A stretch of DNA of 64,000 nt from positions 612,501-676,500 of the forward strand of contig NZ_CP018866.1 of assembly GCF_002250055.1 (NCBI RefSeq). Direction: 5' to 3'. The stretch is from Sutcliffiella cohnii. GTDB lineage: Bacteria; Bacillota; Bacilli; Bacillales; Bacillaceae_I. The position numbers were made by a program, and so were the translations under genes. Below the pieces are notes generated by a model. It searched no databases. It had not been told where the DNA came from and saw only the letters and a program-made list of their open reading frames with translations. Positions 54,675-62,871 of this stretch are shown here, one piece after another (the first letter of the stretch is position 1; every line of letters begins with the position of its first letter).

Positions 54675-54815
54675 ATGATGCATAAACTATTAAAAACGTT
54701 GGTAGGTGCAGGGCTTGTTATATCTCTATCATTAGGAGTGCAGCTTGTAGACCATAATGCGAATCAATCATTAATTGCTTTAGAAGAGCATCCTGATCCA
54801 GTACATTTTGGATAA
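54675..54815 (+). CDS. Secreted signalling-peptide precursor (NprX/Phr-like), 46 residues
   Basis: A short gene 17 bp after the regulator, with AAGGAGG just upstream. It encodes a basic start (MMHKLLK), a hydrophobic export segment (TLVGAGLVISLSLGV) and a polar C-terminal tail ending EEHPDPVHFG. This is the layout of NprX, PapR and Phr precursors: Sec export, extracellular trimming, and re-import of a 5-8 residue C-terminal fragment. The candidate mature signal is within HPDPVHFG. NprX of the B. cereus group (SKPDIVG, from memory) shares the Pro-Asp and final Gly. A second ATG at 54678 may be the real start. A terminator follows. Confidence 0.82.
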   Translation: MMHKLLKTLVGAGLVISLSLGVQLVDHNANQSLIALEEHPDPVHFG

Positions 54816-54824
54816 TGAGGCAAG

Positions 54825-54857
54825 GCATTGTTTCCTATGAGAAACAATGTCTTTTTC
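54825..54857 (+). terminator. Terminator closing the regulator-peptide unit
   Basis: CATTGTTTC pairs perfectly with GAAACAATG, followed by CTTTTT. It isolates the regulator-peptide transcript from the protease promoter behind it. Confidence 0.9.
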
Positions 54858-54888
54858 GTTGTTTATAGTAAACTGTCATTCTTTTTCC

Positions 54889-54951
54889 ATTGGGAAAATA
54901 GGGTGAAAAAAAGTTATAGTATGACAAACTAATAGACTGAATTTTCCCAAT
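54889..54951. promoter_or_regulatory. Paired inverted operator and promoter of the KP-43-like protease
   Basis: ATTGGGAAA (54889-54897) and TTTCCCAAT (54943-54951) are exact reverse complements with a 45-bp gap. TATGCTA follows at 54970, 28 bp after the start of the TTTTCCCAAT word (27 bp at the subtilisin gene). There is no good -35. Centre-to-centre spacing of about 54 bp is near five helical turns, so both arms face the same side of the DNA. The adjacent NprR-like regulator is the obvious candidate to bind. Confidence 0.75.
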
Positions 54952-55012
54952 ACCGGAAGAGGTTTCTCCTATGCTATCTTATTAATGAATGAAGATGAGG
55001 AGTTGAGGAGAA

Positions 55013-56920
55013 ATGAAGGGGAAAAAAAGAGTAGTGCTATCAGTAGTTGCTTCCGCTGCGATCTTAGCGTCAGTTATGGTTAGTTCACCAACTAGTGGGG
55101 CAGATTTTCAAGTGAATTTTAATGGTGTGAAAAGTTTAGAAAATGCTAGTTTGGCTAAACCGGTAAGTAGCGGGGAGGCATCCTTTCTAGTAGATACGGA
55201 AAATATTAATATTCCTAAAGGTATTCAAAAGAAGTTAGAAGCAGTCTCGAAAAATAACGAACTATACATCGTACAATTTACTGGACCTATTTCAGAAGAA
55301 GAGAGAAAAGGATTGGAGTCTCTAGGAGTATCGATTCTAGATTACATTCCAGATTATGCTTTTATTGTACAATATAGTGGTGCTACTAAAAATATAAGTT
55401 CTTTGCATTCGGTTGAGAATGTACAACCATTTTTACCATTATATAAAATTGACCCTGCGCTTTTAACGAAAGGAGCTTCTCAGCTAGTTCAAGCGGTTAT
55501 TTTAAATACAAAACACGAAAACAAAAACATGAAATTTAACGGTTTAGATGAGATTGTTCAGTATGCTGCTAATAATGAAGTTCTTTATATTTCGCCAAAG
55601 CCTGAGTATGAGCTAATGAATGATGTAGCAAGAGGAATAGTAAAAGCAGACGTTGCACAAAACAATTACGGACTATATGGACAAGGTCAAGTAGTTGCAG
55701 TAGCGGATACGGGTTTAGATACAGGTCGTAACGATAGTTCTATGCATGAAGCATTCCGTGGGAAAATTACAGCTCTTTACGCGTTAGGAAGAACTAACAA
55801 TGCAAATGATCCGAATGGGCATGGTACGCATGTAGCTGGTTCTGTACTTGGTAATGCTTTAAATAAAGGAATGGCTCCGCAAGCTAACTTAGTCTTCCAA
55901 TCTATTATGGATAGCAGCGGAGGATTAGGAGGATTACCATCGAATTTAAATACGTTATTTAGTCAAGCTTGGAATGCTGGCGCTAGAATTCATACTAACT
56001 CTTGGGGGGCCCCAGTAAATGGAGCGTACACTGCTAACTCGAGACAAGTGGATGAGTATGTTCGAAACAATGATATGACGGTACTTTTTGCAGCTGGAAA
56101 TGAAGGACCTAACTCTGGAACAATTAGCGCTCCAGGGACAGCGAAAAATGCCATTACGGTCGGCGCAACGGAAAACTACCGACCAAGTTTTGGTTCAATT
56201 GCAGATAACCCTAATCATATCGCACAATTTTCATCGAGAGGAGCTACGAGAGATGGACGAATTAAACCAGACGTAACAGCTCCTGGAACATTTATATTAT
56301 CAGCACGCTCTTCTTTAGCACCAGACTCTTCGTTTTGGGCGAATTATAACAGTAAGTATGCGTATATGGGCGGTACCTCTATGGCGACACCTATAGTTGC
56401 GGGGAATGTCGCGCAATTACGCGAGCATTTTATAAAAAATAGAGGAATTACACCTAAACCTTCCTTAATAAAAGCTGCACTTATCGCTGGGGCTACTGAT
56501 GTTGGTTTAGGATATCCAAGTGGTGACCAAGGCTGGGGGCGTGTTACTTTAGATAAATCGTTAAATGTAGCGTATGTCAATGAAGCAACTGCATTAACAA
56601 CAGGACAAAAAGCAACGTATTCGTTCCAAACGCAAGCGGGTAAACCATTAAAAATCTCGTTAGTATGGACAGATGCACCTGGAAGTACAACAGCATCTTA
56701 TACACTAGTTAATGATTTAGATCTAGTTATTACTGCTCCGAATGGACAAAAATATGTAGGTAATGATTTTAGTTATCCTTATGATAATAATTGGGATGGT
56801 CGCAACAATGTTGAGAACGTATTTATAAACGCTCCGCAATCTGGAACGTATACAATTGAGGTTCAAGCGTATAACGTTCCATCTGGACCACAGTGTTTCT
56901 CACTAGCTATCGTACATTAA
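55013..56920 (+). CDS. Secreted KP-43-like alkaline serine protease (subtilase)
   Basis: A 635-residue preproenzyme: signal peptide (residues 1 to about 30), a long propeptide to about residue 202, a catalytic domain and a C-terminal beta-barrel of about 110 residues ending FSLAIVH. The predicted mature start NDVARGIVKADVAQ and most of the mature sequence closely match the oxidatively stable protease KP-43 (from memory). Triad: Asp232 (VAVADTGLD), His270 (NGHGTHVAG), Ser456 (GGTSMATPIVAG). It is the gene behind the regulator-peptide unit and carries the shared operator, so it is the presumed main target of the signal. Ribosome site GAGGAG. Confidence 0.95.
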   Translation: MKGKKRVVLSVVASAAILASVMVSSPTSGADFQVNFNGVKSLENASLAKPVSSGEASFLVDTENINIPKGIQKKLEAVSKNNELYIVQFTGPISEEERKGLESLGVSILDYIPDYAFIVQYSGATKNISSLHSVENVQPFLPLYKIDPALLTKGASQLVQAVILNTKHENKNMKFNGLDEIVQYAANNEVLYISPKPEYELMNDVARGIVKADVAQNNYGLYGQGQVVAVADTGLDTGRNDSSMHEAFRGKITALYALGRTNNANDPNGHGTHVAGSVLGNALNKGMAPQANLVFQSIMDSSGGLGGLPSNLNTLFSQAWNAGARIHTNSWGAPVNGAYTANSRQVDEYVRNNDMTVLFAAGNEGPNSGTISAPGTAKNAITVGATENYRPSFGSIADNPNHIAQFSSRGATRDGRIKPDVTAPGTFILSARSSLAPDSSFWANYNSKYAYMGGTSMATPIVAGNVAQLREHFIKNRGITPKPSLIKAALIAGATDVGLGYPSGDQGWGRVTLDKSLNVAYVNEATALTTGQKATYSFQTQAGKPLKISLVWTDAPGSTTASYTLVNDLDLVITAPNGQKYVGNDFSYPYDNNWDGRNNVENVFINAPQSGTYTIEVQAYNVPSGPQCFSLAIVH

Positions 56921-56935
56921 TATATTATTAATAAG

Positions 56936-56967
56936 AAAAAACTAAGGTATTTTCACCTTAGTTTTTT
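56936..56967. terminator. Bidirectional terminator
   Basis: AAAAACTAAGGT pairs with ACCTTAGTTTTT between the protease gene and the convergent membrane-protein gene, overlapping the end of the latter. Confidence 0.9.
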
Positions 56968-57273
56968 CTCATTTTGCTCAACGATTATATTTTTTTTCAC
57001 GACTATGGATGCTAACAAAACGAGACTACAAAACAGTGCTGTTACAATTGTAACTAGGGTGCCACCTATTAGTAAAAAAATATCGTGTCCCCTCATTAAC
57101 CAAAACCAACATACAAATGTTAGCAACCAAGTAAAAAACAAAACAGTAAAACTGTATAGGACATGGAATTGGTACGTCCTAACATTTTGACCGTATTTTA
57201 CAATGAAGAAATATCCTAAAAATATAGAGGAAATCATTAAGAATATGTGTAACAGTAGGACATAATCATACAT
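56953..57273 (-). CDS. Small membrane protein, 106 residues
   Basis: Three hydrophobic helices (VLLLHIFLMISSIFLGYFFIV, FTVLFFTWLLTFVCWFWLM, IFLLIGGTLVTIVTALFCSLVLLASIVV) and a charged C-terminal tail. No family recognised. Ribosome site AAAGGTGAAGAG before the ATG. The gap to yhcT (57274-57462) shows nothing I can identify. Confidence 0.65.
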   Translation of the reverse strand: MYDYVLLLHIFLMISSIFLGYFFIVKYGQNVRTYQFHVLYSFTVLFFTWLLTFVCWFWLMRGHDIFLLIGGTLVTIVTALFCSLVLLASIVVKKNIIVEQNEKKLR

Positions 57274-57462
57274 ATCTCTTCACCTTTCCTTTTTACCATT
57301 CTATTGGTTAGATACGGAAAGTGTGAAAAATAGGCGACAAGATTATATACTTTTAATTTTGCGACATCAAATTTGGTCACGTTGATATCAAGTAACATTT
57401 GAAAAGAATACTTCCATTTCGGATATGTGCTTATCCTTTCGGAAGGTATACAAGGGTGAGAC

Positions 57463-58392
57463 CTATTCAAAATTTGATTTTATTTTTTTTAGCAACAAAG
57501 GAGGACAAAAGCTTTCCGGGATAGGCGCTTTAGCATGTAAAGATGTATTGTCGAATGGGTGAGGGACGGTAATATGCCATGCATGAAGTGCGTGCCTTCC
57601 TCCATTTTTCGTTTTGGCTCCATATAATTGGTCCCCAACGAGTGGATTCCCGATACTGCTCATATGTACTCTTATTTGATGAGTTCTTCCTGTTTCTAAT
57701 GTTAGTTTAACTAAAGTACAATTATCTTTTGAAAATTGCTCTAATACTTCAAAATGAGTAACTGCTTTTTGACCAGTCTTTGCAACTACTCTTCTATTGG
57801 AATGGTGGCGGTCTTTCCCAATAGGTTTATTAATTGTTCCTTTTTTCGTTGTTACAGTACCTTCAACTAACGCTAAATACGTTCTTGTTATTTCTCTTCT
57901 CTCTAAAGACCGGTCTAAAATCGCTCCACTTAAAGCATGCTTTGCAAATAAAATGGTCCCACTCGTATCCCTATCTAACCGATGTATATGGCGGACCTTT
58001 TGTCGAATTCCTTGATGGTGAAAGTACGCAGCTACCCCGTTTGACAGGGAAGTTGTATCTCTTTCAGATGAAGGATGAGTATCGACTCCGTATGGTTTAT
58101 TTATGATTAATAGGTTTTCGTCTTCCATTAAAATATCGATGTTCATCTTAGTGGGAGGAGGAGTAATTGTCTCGTCGTAAATCACTTTAAATGTAATGCG
58201 ATCATTTTCATTTAATGGCTTTACCCAGTTTGGTTCTTCCTCATTAACTTTTACAGTTTTGCTCATTCGGATTTCGTGTAGTAATGTTTTAGGAATACCA
58301 ATATCATGCTTTAAAAAGTCTTGCAACGACCTTTGCGTAAATGGCTGACTGCAAACTATCTCTATCATATGACCACGGATGGAAATTTTCAT
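57463..58392 (-). CDS. yhcT: RluA-family pseudouridine synthase (YhcT-like)
   Basis: A 309-residue RNA pseudouridine synthase with an N-terminal S4-like region (about residues 15-75) and the RluA catalytic domain. The motif RHIHRLDRDTSGTILFAK contains the catalytic Asp (about residue 142), and LETGRTHQIRVHMSSIGNPLVGDQLYG follows. RluA-type enzymes modify 23S rRNA or tRNA uridines; which one is unknown. Divergent from the yhcU-like gene, as in B. subtilis. Confidence 0.88.
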   Translation of the reverse strand: MKISIRGHMIEIVCSQPFTQRSLQDFLKHDIGIPKTLLHEIRMSKTVKVNEEEPNWVKPLNENDRITFKVIYDETITPPPTKMNIDILMEDENLLIINKPYGVDTHPSSERDTTSLSNGVAAYFHHQGIRQKVRHIHRLDRDTSGTILFAKHALSGAILDRSLERREITRTYLALVEGTVTTKKGTINKPIGKDRHHSNRRVVAKTGQKAVTHFEVLEQFSKDNCTLVKLTLETGRTHQIRVHMSSIGNPLVGDQLYGAKTKNGGRHALHAWHITVPHPFDNTSLHAKAPIPESFCPPLLLKKIKSNFE

Positions 58393-58516
58393 TTATCTTC
58401 ACCTTTCAATAATTGGTATAATTCTGACCTTTAAGATTCCAGTAACTACCTACTTAATTCCTTTATTATATATGGTAATCTTGAATAAAGAAAAGATAAC
58501 AAAGGTGGGTTTCACT

Positions 58517-58933
58517 GTGAAAGTCGTATATGCATCAACTCCTGAACAGGAGGATCATATTGATGAACTAATTTACTATTTATTAACCGACGTACTTCCT
58601 CATTATGTAACAGACCGAGATATGGAGAAGCTGGATTTAACGGTAGGGTCTATACATACGAAAGGAATTAATGAGACATTTACGTATTACAATGGGACGT
58701 TAAGGGAAGCATTTTATATCATCTCAAGCCTTCAATCTATAATTGCTGTTATTGAAGCCATTCAAGAAGAAACGGCAACTGCTAAACACCGTACTATTTT
58801 TAATAGAAATGTTACGATGTTAGAAGAGTATGGTTTCCATTTTCCATTTCCACTGGAGCAATTTATTAAACAAAATAATACACCGTATTCATTTACGAAA
58901 TACGGGAAAGCAGCAAATGAATACTTAGTTTAA
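58517..58933 (+). CDS. yhcU: YhcU-like protein (DUF5365 type)
   Basis: A 138-residue soluble protein starting MKVVYASTPEQEDHIDELIYYLLTDVLPHYVTDRDMEKL. It is similar in length and neighbourhood to B. subtilis YhcU (next to yhcT). GTG start at 58517 with AAAGGTGGG eight bases upstream. Mostly helical, no motif of known function. Confidence 0.78.
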   Translation: MKVVYASTPEQEDHIDELIYYLLTDVLPHYVTDRDMEKLDLTVGSIHTKGINETFTYYNGTLREAFYIISSLQSIIAVIEAIQEETATAKHRTIFNRNVTMLEEYGFHFPFPLEQFIKQNNTPYSFTKYGKAANEYLV

Positions 58934-58944
58934 ATTACTAGTAA

Positions 58945-58987
58945 AAAAGAAGAGACTATTAGCTTTCGCTAGCAGTCTCTTCTTTTA
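58945..58987. terminator. Bidirectional terminator
   Basis: AAAGAAGAGACT...AGC pairs with GCT...AGTCTCTTCTTT between convergent genes; it overlaps the end of the thioredoxin-like gene. Confidence 0.88.
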
Positions 58988-59444
58988 TTTGTTCTAGCCA
59001 TTGTTCAAATACAGGTTCTTCTTGGTAACCTTCAACACGGTTAACTTCTTTTCCATCAACGAAATGAATAAGGGTAGGTGTTGCTCGAATAGCATAGTCA
59101 TTCCAACCTTCTTCAAATTCACGTAAGTTATATAATTGGACATTAACATCCATTTCTTCTGCAAGAGGAACTAGAATAGGAGTTGTTAATTGGCAATACT
59201 GACAATCAGGCGCAAAAAAGTAAACAGTAGTTGGAACATTGTTATTTAAGTTTTCTTCTAAATCATCTGGTAGTATAACGTTTTCGTATAATGGGTTTCC
59301 TAATATTTTAACAGTTTCTGGATGAACAACATCTTTTCCATAAGGATTTCCTTTTGATTGTTCTTTTTGTTGATAGTTTGTTATGAATGCAATTGCACCA
59401 AAGACGACGACAATAACTGAAATAATAGCAATTATTTTTTTCAT
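58959..59444 (-). CDS. Thioredoxin-like thiol-disulfide protein, membrane-anchored
   Basis: A 161-residue protein with one N-terminal membrane helix (IIAIISVIVVVFGAIAFIT) and an extracytoplasmic thioredoxin fold: YFFAPDCQYCQLTTPILVPLAEEM with the CQYC redox site (about residues 84-87) and a cis-Pro region TPTLIHFVDGKEV. It starts 1 bp after the stop of the DsbB-like gene, so the two form a disulfide-making pair like BdbC with BdbD or BdbA. ATG 59444 follows AGAAGGAAAA. Confidence 0.87.
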   Translation of the reverse strand: MKKIIAIISVIVVVFGAIAFITNYQQKEQSKGNPYGKDVVHPETVKILGNPLYENVILPDDLEENLNNNVPTTVYFFAPDCQYCQLTTPILVPLAEEMDVNVQLYNLREFEEGWNDYAIRATPTLIHFVDGKEVNRVEGYQEEPVFEQWLEQIKEETASES

Positions 59445-59445
59445 A

Positions 59446-59877
59446 TTATTTTCCTTCTTTCTTATACTTTCTAACAAGTAATAATAGTATTGTAATTAAT
59501 ATAAAACCGATGAGTGCTAAAAATGGGATAGTGATAAAACCTAACAAGTTAATATATTGTCCAGTACATGGGACAATACCACATTCTAATGCGTTATCTG
59601 CAAAAATAGGCACTTTTTGGATTAAATAATGGTAGGAAGATATTGCAATCCCGATAATAGAAAAGGGTAGAGCATATGTTGTAATGTTTGCGTCCTTTTT
59701 GACTGCAGCTATACCTAATATAATAACAAGCGGATACATTAAAATACGTTGGTACCAACAGAGGTCGCAAGGTATAAATAATAGTATTTCGGAAAAGTAT
59801 AAACTTCCGAGCATTGCAACTAGAGCGACGATGAATGCTCCGAATAAAAGGTTTTCCACGAGCTTTGTATGATTCAC
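59446..59877 (-). CDS. bdbC: DsbB-like disulfide oxidoreductase BdbC
   Basis: A 143-residue protein with four membrane helices. It carries the two DsbB cysteine pairs: CDLCWYQR (about residues 37-40) and CGIVPC (about 97-102). It passes electrons from the thioredoxin-like partner to quinone, reoxidising it. GTG start after AGAAGG. In Bacillus such pairs support folding of exported disulfide proteins and competence factors. Confidence 0.92.
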   Translation of the reverse strand: MNHTKLVENLLFGAFIVALVAMLGSLYFSEILLFIPCDLCWYQRILMYPLVIILGIAAVKKDANITTYALPFSIIGIAISSYHYLIQKVPIFADNALECGIVPCTGQYINLLGFITIPFLALIGFILITILLLLVRKYKKEGK

Positions 59878-59994
59878 TATTTAACCTTCTTTCATCTATC
59901 TTCTTGAAAATTATAGTATAGAGTAATAGGATGATGCAAAGGAAAAAACTTACGATGATAAATTGTTTGTCTGTTTTTTGACAATTTAAGAAAT

Positions 59995-60350
59995 AGGTTG
60001 GGACTAGACTATTTAATCAAATTAAAAAACGAACAATGATTTTCGGGGAAGACCCGCTCCGGAAATATACTTCGCTTTCCGCGGGCGTGTCTAGTTACGG
60101 CGGCTTGGCCCTCGAGACATAAGCCAGTCACTTCAGTTGGGCAAAGAGCGCCCAACTGCAGCGCCTGTCTTATGCTTGTCGGGCCAGGTCGAGCCGCCTT
60201 CACTTTTCGTAGCTGGTGAGCCTCCTCGTGCTTCGCACTGCTATCTTCTCACCTATGCCTTTCCTCCCGCTGGAGTCTACGTATATTTCCTCCGCTAAAT
60301 CTCCAATTGTTCGTTTATTAATTGATCATTTTAGTCTTGTTTGAGCCTCT
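59995..60350. repeat. Dispersed fold-back repeat, copy C
   Basis: About 356 bp sharing AGGTTGGGAC at the left, CGCTCCGGAAATATACTTCG, CTTTCCGCGGGC, GGTGAGCCTCCTCGTGCT, GGAGTCTACGTATATTTCCT and a final GAGCCTCT with copies A and B. Its middle is a different nested palindrome: GGCGGC/GCCGCC outside, CATAAG/CTTATG, and CAGTTGGGC/GCCCAACTG inside. The junction that is the IS110 target in copy B reads CCCGCTGGAGTC here, one base different. The right end touches the stop codon of the GMC gene and may serve as its terminator. Confidence 0.85.
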
Positions 60351-60351
60351 T

Positions 60352-61914
60352 TTAGCTAATATTTTGCAACTTTAATTCTTCCAGTATAAATTCCGAACTT
60401 CTTAATGCTAATGCATATACAGTTAATGTAGGATTTGCAGAGGGAGCAGTGACAAACGTCGGTGTGCCTACAATAAATAAATTGGGAATATCGTGACTCT
60501 GACCGTAGCTATTCACTACTGAATTGGTTGGGTCAGTACCCATTCGACATCCACCCATTAAGTGTGCATGTGCCTTTAAATGGTAGAGTGGTTTGCCACC
60601 AGCTGCTTGACCAATTTGAGATAGAAGTTCTCGAGCAGCTTCGCGAATTTTAATATCATTTTCACCATAAGAATGTTGAACCTTTGGTATAGGAAGACCG
60701 TGCTCATCTTTTTTTTCACTTAAAGTAACACAGTTTTCCTTCTGTGGTAATGTTTCTCCTAACATGGCGAAACTTCCATAGTAATTATAATCTAACATTC
60801 GGCTTCTAAATTCTTCACCGTAAAGGGAAGGTTCGTTTTCAAAAAATAGAGAAGCTAGTCGCATCGGTCGTAATCCGTAAGAATTCATAATAAACCCTCT
60901 AGCGTAGTTAGAAGTTTTACCATACTCATAAGGATCTAATGTTAATGCTTGTACTGGATTACCACGGTACATACGAATTTCTTCATCGAATTTAATAATC
61001 ATTTTATCATTTAAATTTGTCATAATATATTTTCCGACTAAACCACTACTGTTGGCAATTCCGTCTGGGTAGTTGGAATTTGCACTTTGTAGAAGCAGTC
61101 GAGGTGTTTCAACTGCATAAGTTGCAAGCACAACAAGACGAGCTTCTTGGAAATGTGTTTCATTATTTTTAATATATTCAACACCACATGCTTTCCCATT
61201 GGGATCGACATCGATACGGCTTACCATAGCATCTGTTATAATTTTTGTACCGTATTTTATAGCTTTCGGAATGAATGTGTTTAAAGGTGTCGTTTTTGCA
61301 TCAGGCATACAACCCTCTTCACAAAATCCCCGATTTGTACACGGAGCTCGATGTTCATGTGGAGCAGATAAAATCGCGAGTGGGGAAACCGAATGCTGTA
61401 AGCCAGCACTTTCACATCCTTCTCTAAACTTTAATGTGTTATTGCTTAAATCATGGTGTGGTGGGTATGGGTATTTCCCACCGTAGGGTTTCCACGGGAA
61501 GTCTATTGGCCCCGATAACAGGAGTTCTTTTTCTAACTTTTCGTAATAAGGTTGTAATGTTTCATAAGATATCGGCCAATCTTCTCCAACCCCTTCAAAC
61601 GTGTATGCTCGAAAGTCTGAGTGATGAAATCGTAATAGTTGAGCCGTATAGTGGACTGCGCTCCCACCTACACCTTTCCCGGAAGTACTTCTTGCTAAAT
61701 CAAGTGGGTCATTGCCTAAGCTAATTCGAGGATCATTCCAAAAAAGCTTTTCCATCTCCAATTCGTCACTAGCAAAGTCGTTAACTGGCAACCTTTTAGG
61801 ACCAGCCTCAATACAAACGACAGAAAGCCCTTTTTTACTCAGTTCACTTGCGATTACACTACCACTAGCACCCGCTCCAACAATACAAACATCAATGATT
61901 TTTGTTTTGCTCAT
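60352..61914 (-). CDS. GMC-family oxidoreductase, gluconate 2-dehydrogenase large-subunit type
   Basis: A 520-residue FAD enzyme: N-terminal ADP-binding motif DVCIVGAGASGSVIASELSKKG (about residues 8-29), a conserved CTNRGFCEEGCMPDAK cysteine cluster, and a GMC C-terminal domain with HAHLMGGCRMGTDPTNSVV and ANPTLTVYALALRSSEFI. This matches the flavoprotein subunit of membrane sugar/gluconate dehydrogenases. The substrate alcohol or sugar acid is unknown. ATG 61914 follows GGGAGGCG and lies 23 bp inside the end of the small-subunit gene. No cytochrome subunit is nearby. Confidence 0.87.
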   Translation of the reverse strand: MSKTKIIDVCIVGAGASGSVIASELSKKGLSVVCIEAGPKRLPVNDFASDELEMEKLFWNDPRISLGNDPLDLARSTSGKGVGGSAVHYTAQLLRFHHSDFRAYTFEGVGEDWPISYETLQPYYEKLEKELLLSGPIDFPWKPYGGKYPYPPHHDLSNNTLKFREGCESAGLQHSVSPLAILSAPHEHRAPCTNRGFCEEGCMPDAKTTPLNTFIPKAIKYGTKIITDAMVSRIDVDPNGKACGVEYIKNNETHFQEARLVVLATYAVETPRLLLQSANSNYPDGIANSSGLVGKYIMTNLNDKMIIKFDEEIRMYRGNPVQALTLDPYEYGKTSNYARGFIMNSYGLRPMRLASLFFENEPSLYGEEFRSRMLDYNYYGSFAMLGETLPQKENCVTLSEKKDEHGLPIPKVQHSYGENDIKIREAARELLSQIGQAAGGKPLYHLKAHAHLMGGCRMGTDPTNSVVNSYGQSHDIPNLFIVGTPTFVTAPSANPTLTVYALALRSSEFILEELKLQNIS

Positions 61915-62503
61915 TATTAGGCGCCTCCCACGGATCAAATTGATCAAAACCGAACGTATAATAGCCTCTTGGAAACGCAGGGCCACCAAAGCCAATATCG
62001 GACCAAACGGAAGGGTCTGCGTATATAATTTTAAGGATTTCATATGTAAAGGTAGTGAAAAATAATTTTGGTGTTATTTTTATCCATACATCACTAGAGC
62101 CTATGTTTTCAACTAATTGTCCAACATATGAGATTTGTAGTTTTTTCTCCAAAGTAGAAAAGGGATGGTGAAATTGCGTATAGCATTCGGTAGCAACGTA
62201 TCGTAATCCTGTACGAATAACATCCACTTTTTGTAATGTTGTGCCTTTTACATAGCCGTTTATTTTATTTTCTCGCATTCGTTGATCCAAAAGGGCAAGC
62301 ACGTTTACACCAATATCTCCTAAATGAGATGGGAAAATAATAGGGTAAAGAGCGATAATGGTGTTTTGTTCTTCTGGTGTAAAGAAAGAAACATCACTGG
62401 CAGCGAGTCTATTACGTATGACTCTTTGCGTGATTACGTCCCATTCGTGGAATTGATCCATTACGTTGTATTCTTCGTAATGAGGAGATTTTGGATGTTC
62501 CAA
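61892..62503 (-). CDS. Gluconate 2-dehydrogenase subunit 3 family protein
   Basis: A 203-residue protein with FFTPEEQNTIIALYPIIFPSH near the start and a C-terminal WSDIGFGGPAFPRGYYTFGFDQFDPWE, typical of the gamma subunit of GMC-type dehydrogenases. It lacks a Tat or Sec signal, so the complex is probably cytoplasmic or exported by another route. It overlaps the large subunit by 23 bp. TTG start with AGAAGGTG. Confidence 0.83.
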   Translation of the reverse strand: MEHPKSPHYEEYNVMDQFHEWDVITQRVIRNRLAASDVSFFTPEEQNTIIALYPIIFPSHLGDIGVNVLALLDQRMRENKINGYVKGTTLQKVDVIRTGLRYVATECYTQFHHPFSTLEKKLQISYVGQLVENIGSSDVWIKITPKLFFTTFTYEILKIIYADPSVWSDIGFGGPAFPRGYYTFGFDQFDPWEAPNNEQNKNH

Positions 62504-62630
62504 TTGTGAGCACCTTCTTTCTTAATTGGGAATGTATCCCTTATAACAAGTCTACTTCAAATTAGGTGTTTTCATACAAAACTGGTTGGAGAATCTTAGG
62601 TGGTTTATACCTTTAGGCTTGCCTGAGGTG

Positions 62631-62790
62631 GGGCTATTGCAAATAAAAGAGTGGTTACCGGTAATAAAAGGGGCTTATCGCAAATAAGAGAGTGGTTACC
62701 GCAAATAAAAAGGGCTTACCGCTAATAAAAGATGGGTTTCCACAAGTAAAAGGGTGAATGACCGCAAAAAAAGATACCGAAAATAATATG
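62631..62790. repeat. Degenerate tandem repeat, about 20-bp period
   Basis: Seven or eight copies of a unit like TTACCGCAAATAAAAGGG with spacers of 2-5 bases fill this stretch between two gene ends. Units differ by one to four bases. It is not coding. Similar A/T-rich arrays occur between genes in Bacillaceae, but I do not know a function. Confidence 0.75.
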
Positions 62791-62814
62791 CGATTAAAAA
62801 TTGTAACAACTTTA

Positions 62815-62862
62815 AAATAAAAAACAAGTGAGGAAAAAGTCTTAATTTTCCCCACTTGCTTG
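62815..62862 (-). terminator. Terminator of the amidohydrolase gene
   Basis: On the minus strand AAGCAAGTGGGGAAAA pairs with TTTTTCCTCACTTGTTT and continues into T. Confidence 0.88.
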
Positions 62863-62871
62863 ATCGAATTA

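Noticed and set aside
57814..57822. TTTCCCAAT inside yhcT as a third operator
   Set aside because: A single arm within coding sequence, with no partner arm 40-50 bp away and no promoter.
62525..62533. ATTGGGAAT upstream of the GMC dehydrogenase operon as a regulon member
   Set aside because: One mismatch to the arm, no inverted partner at the required spacing and no TATGCTA element.
62631..62790. CRISPR array
   Set aside because: Units are about 20 bp, degenerate and nearly back to back, without unique spacers of normal length and without cas genes.
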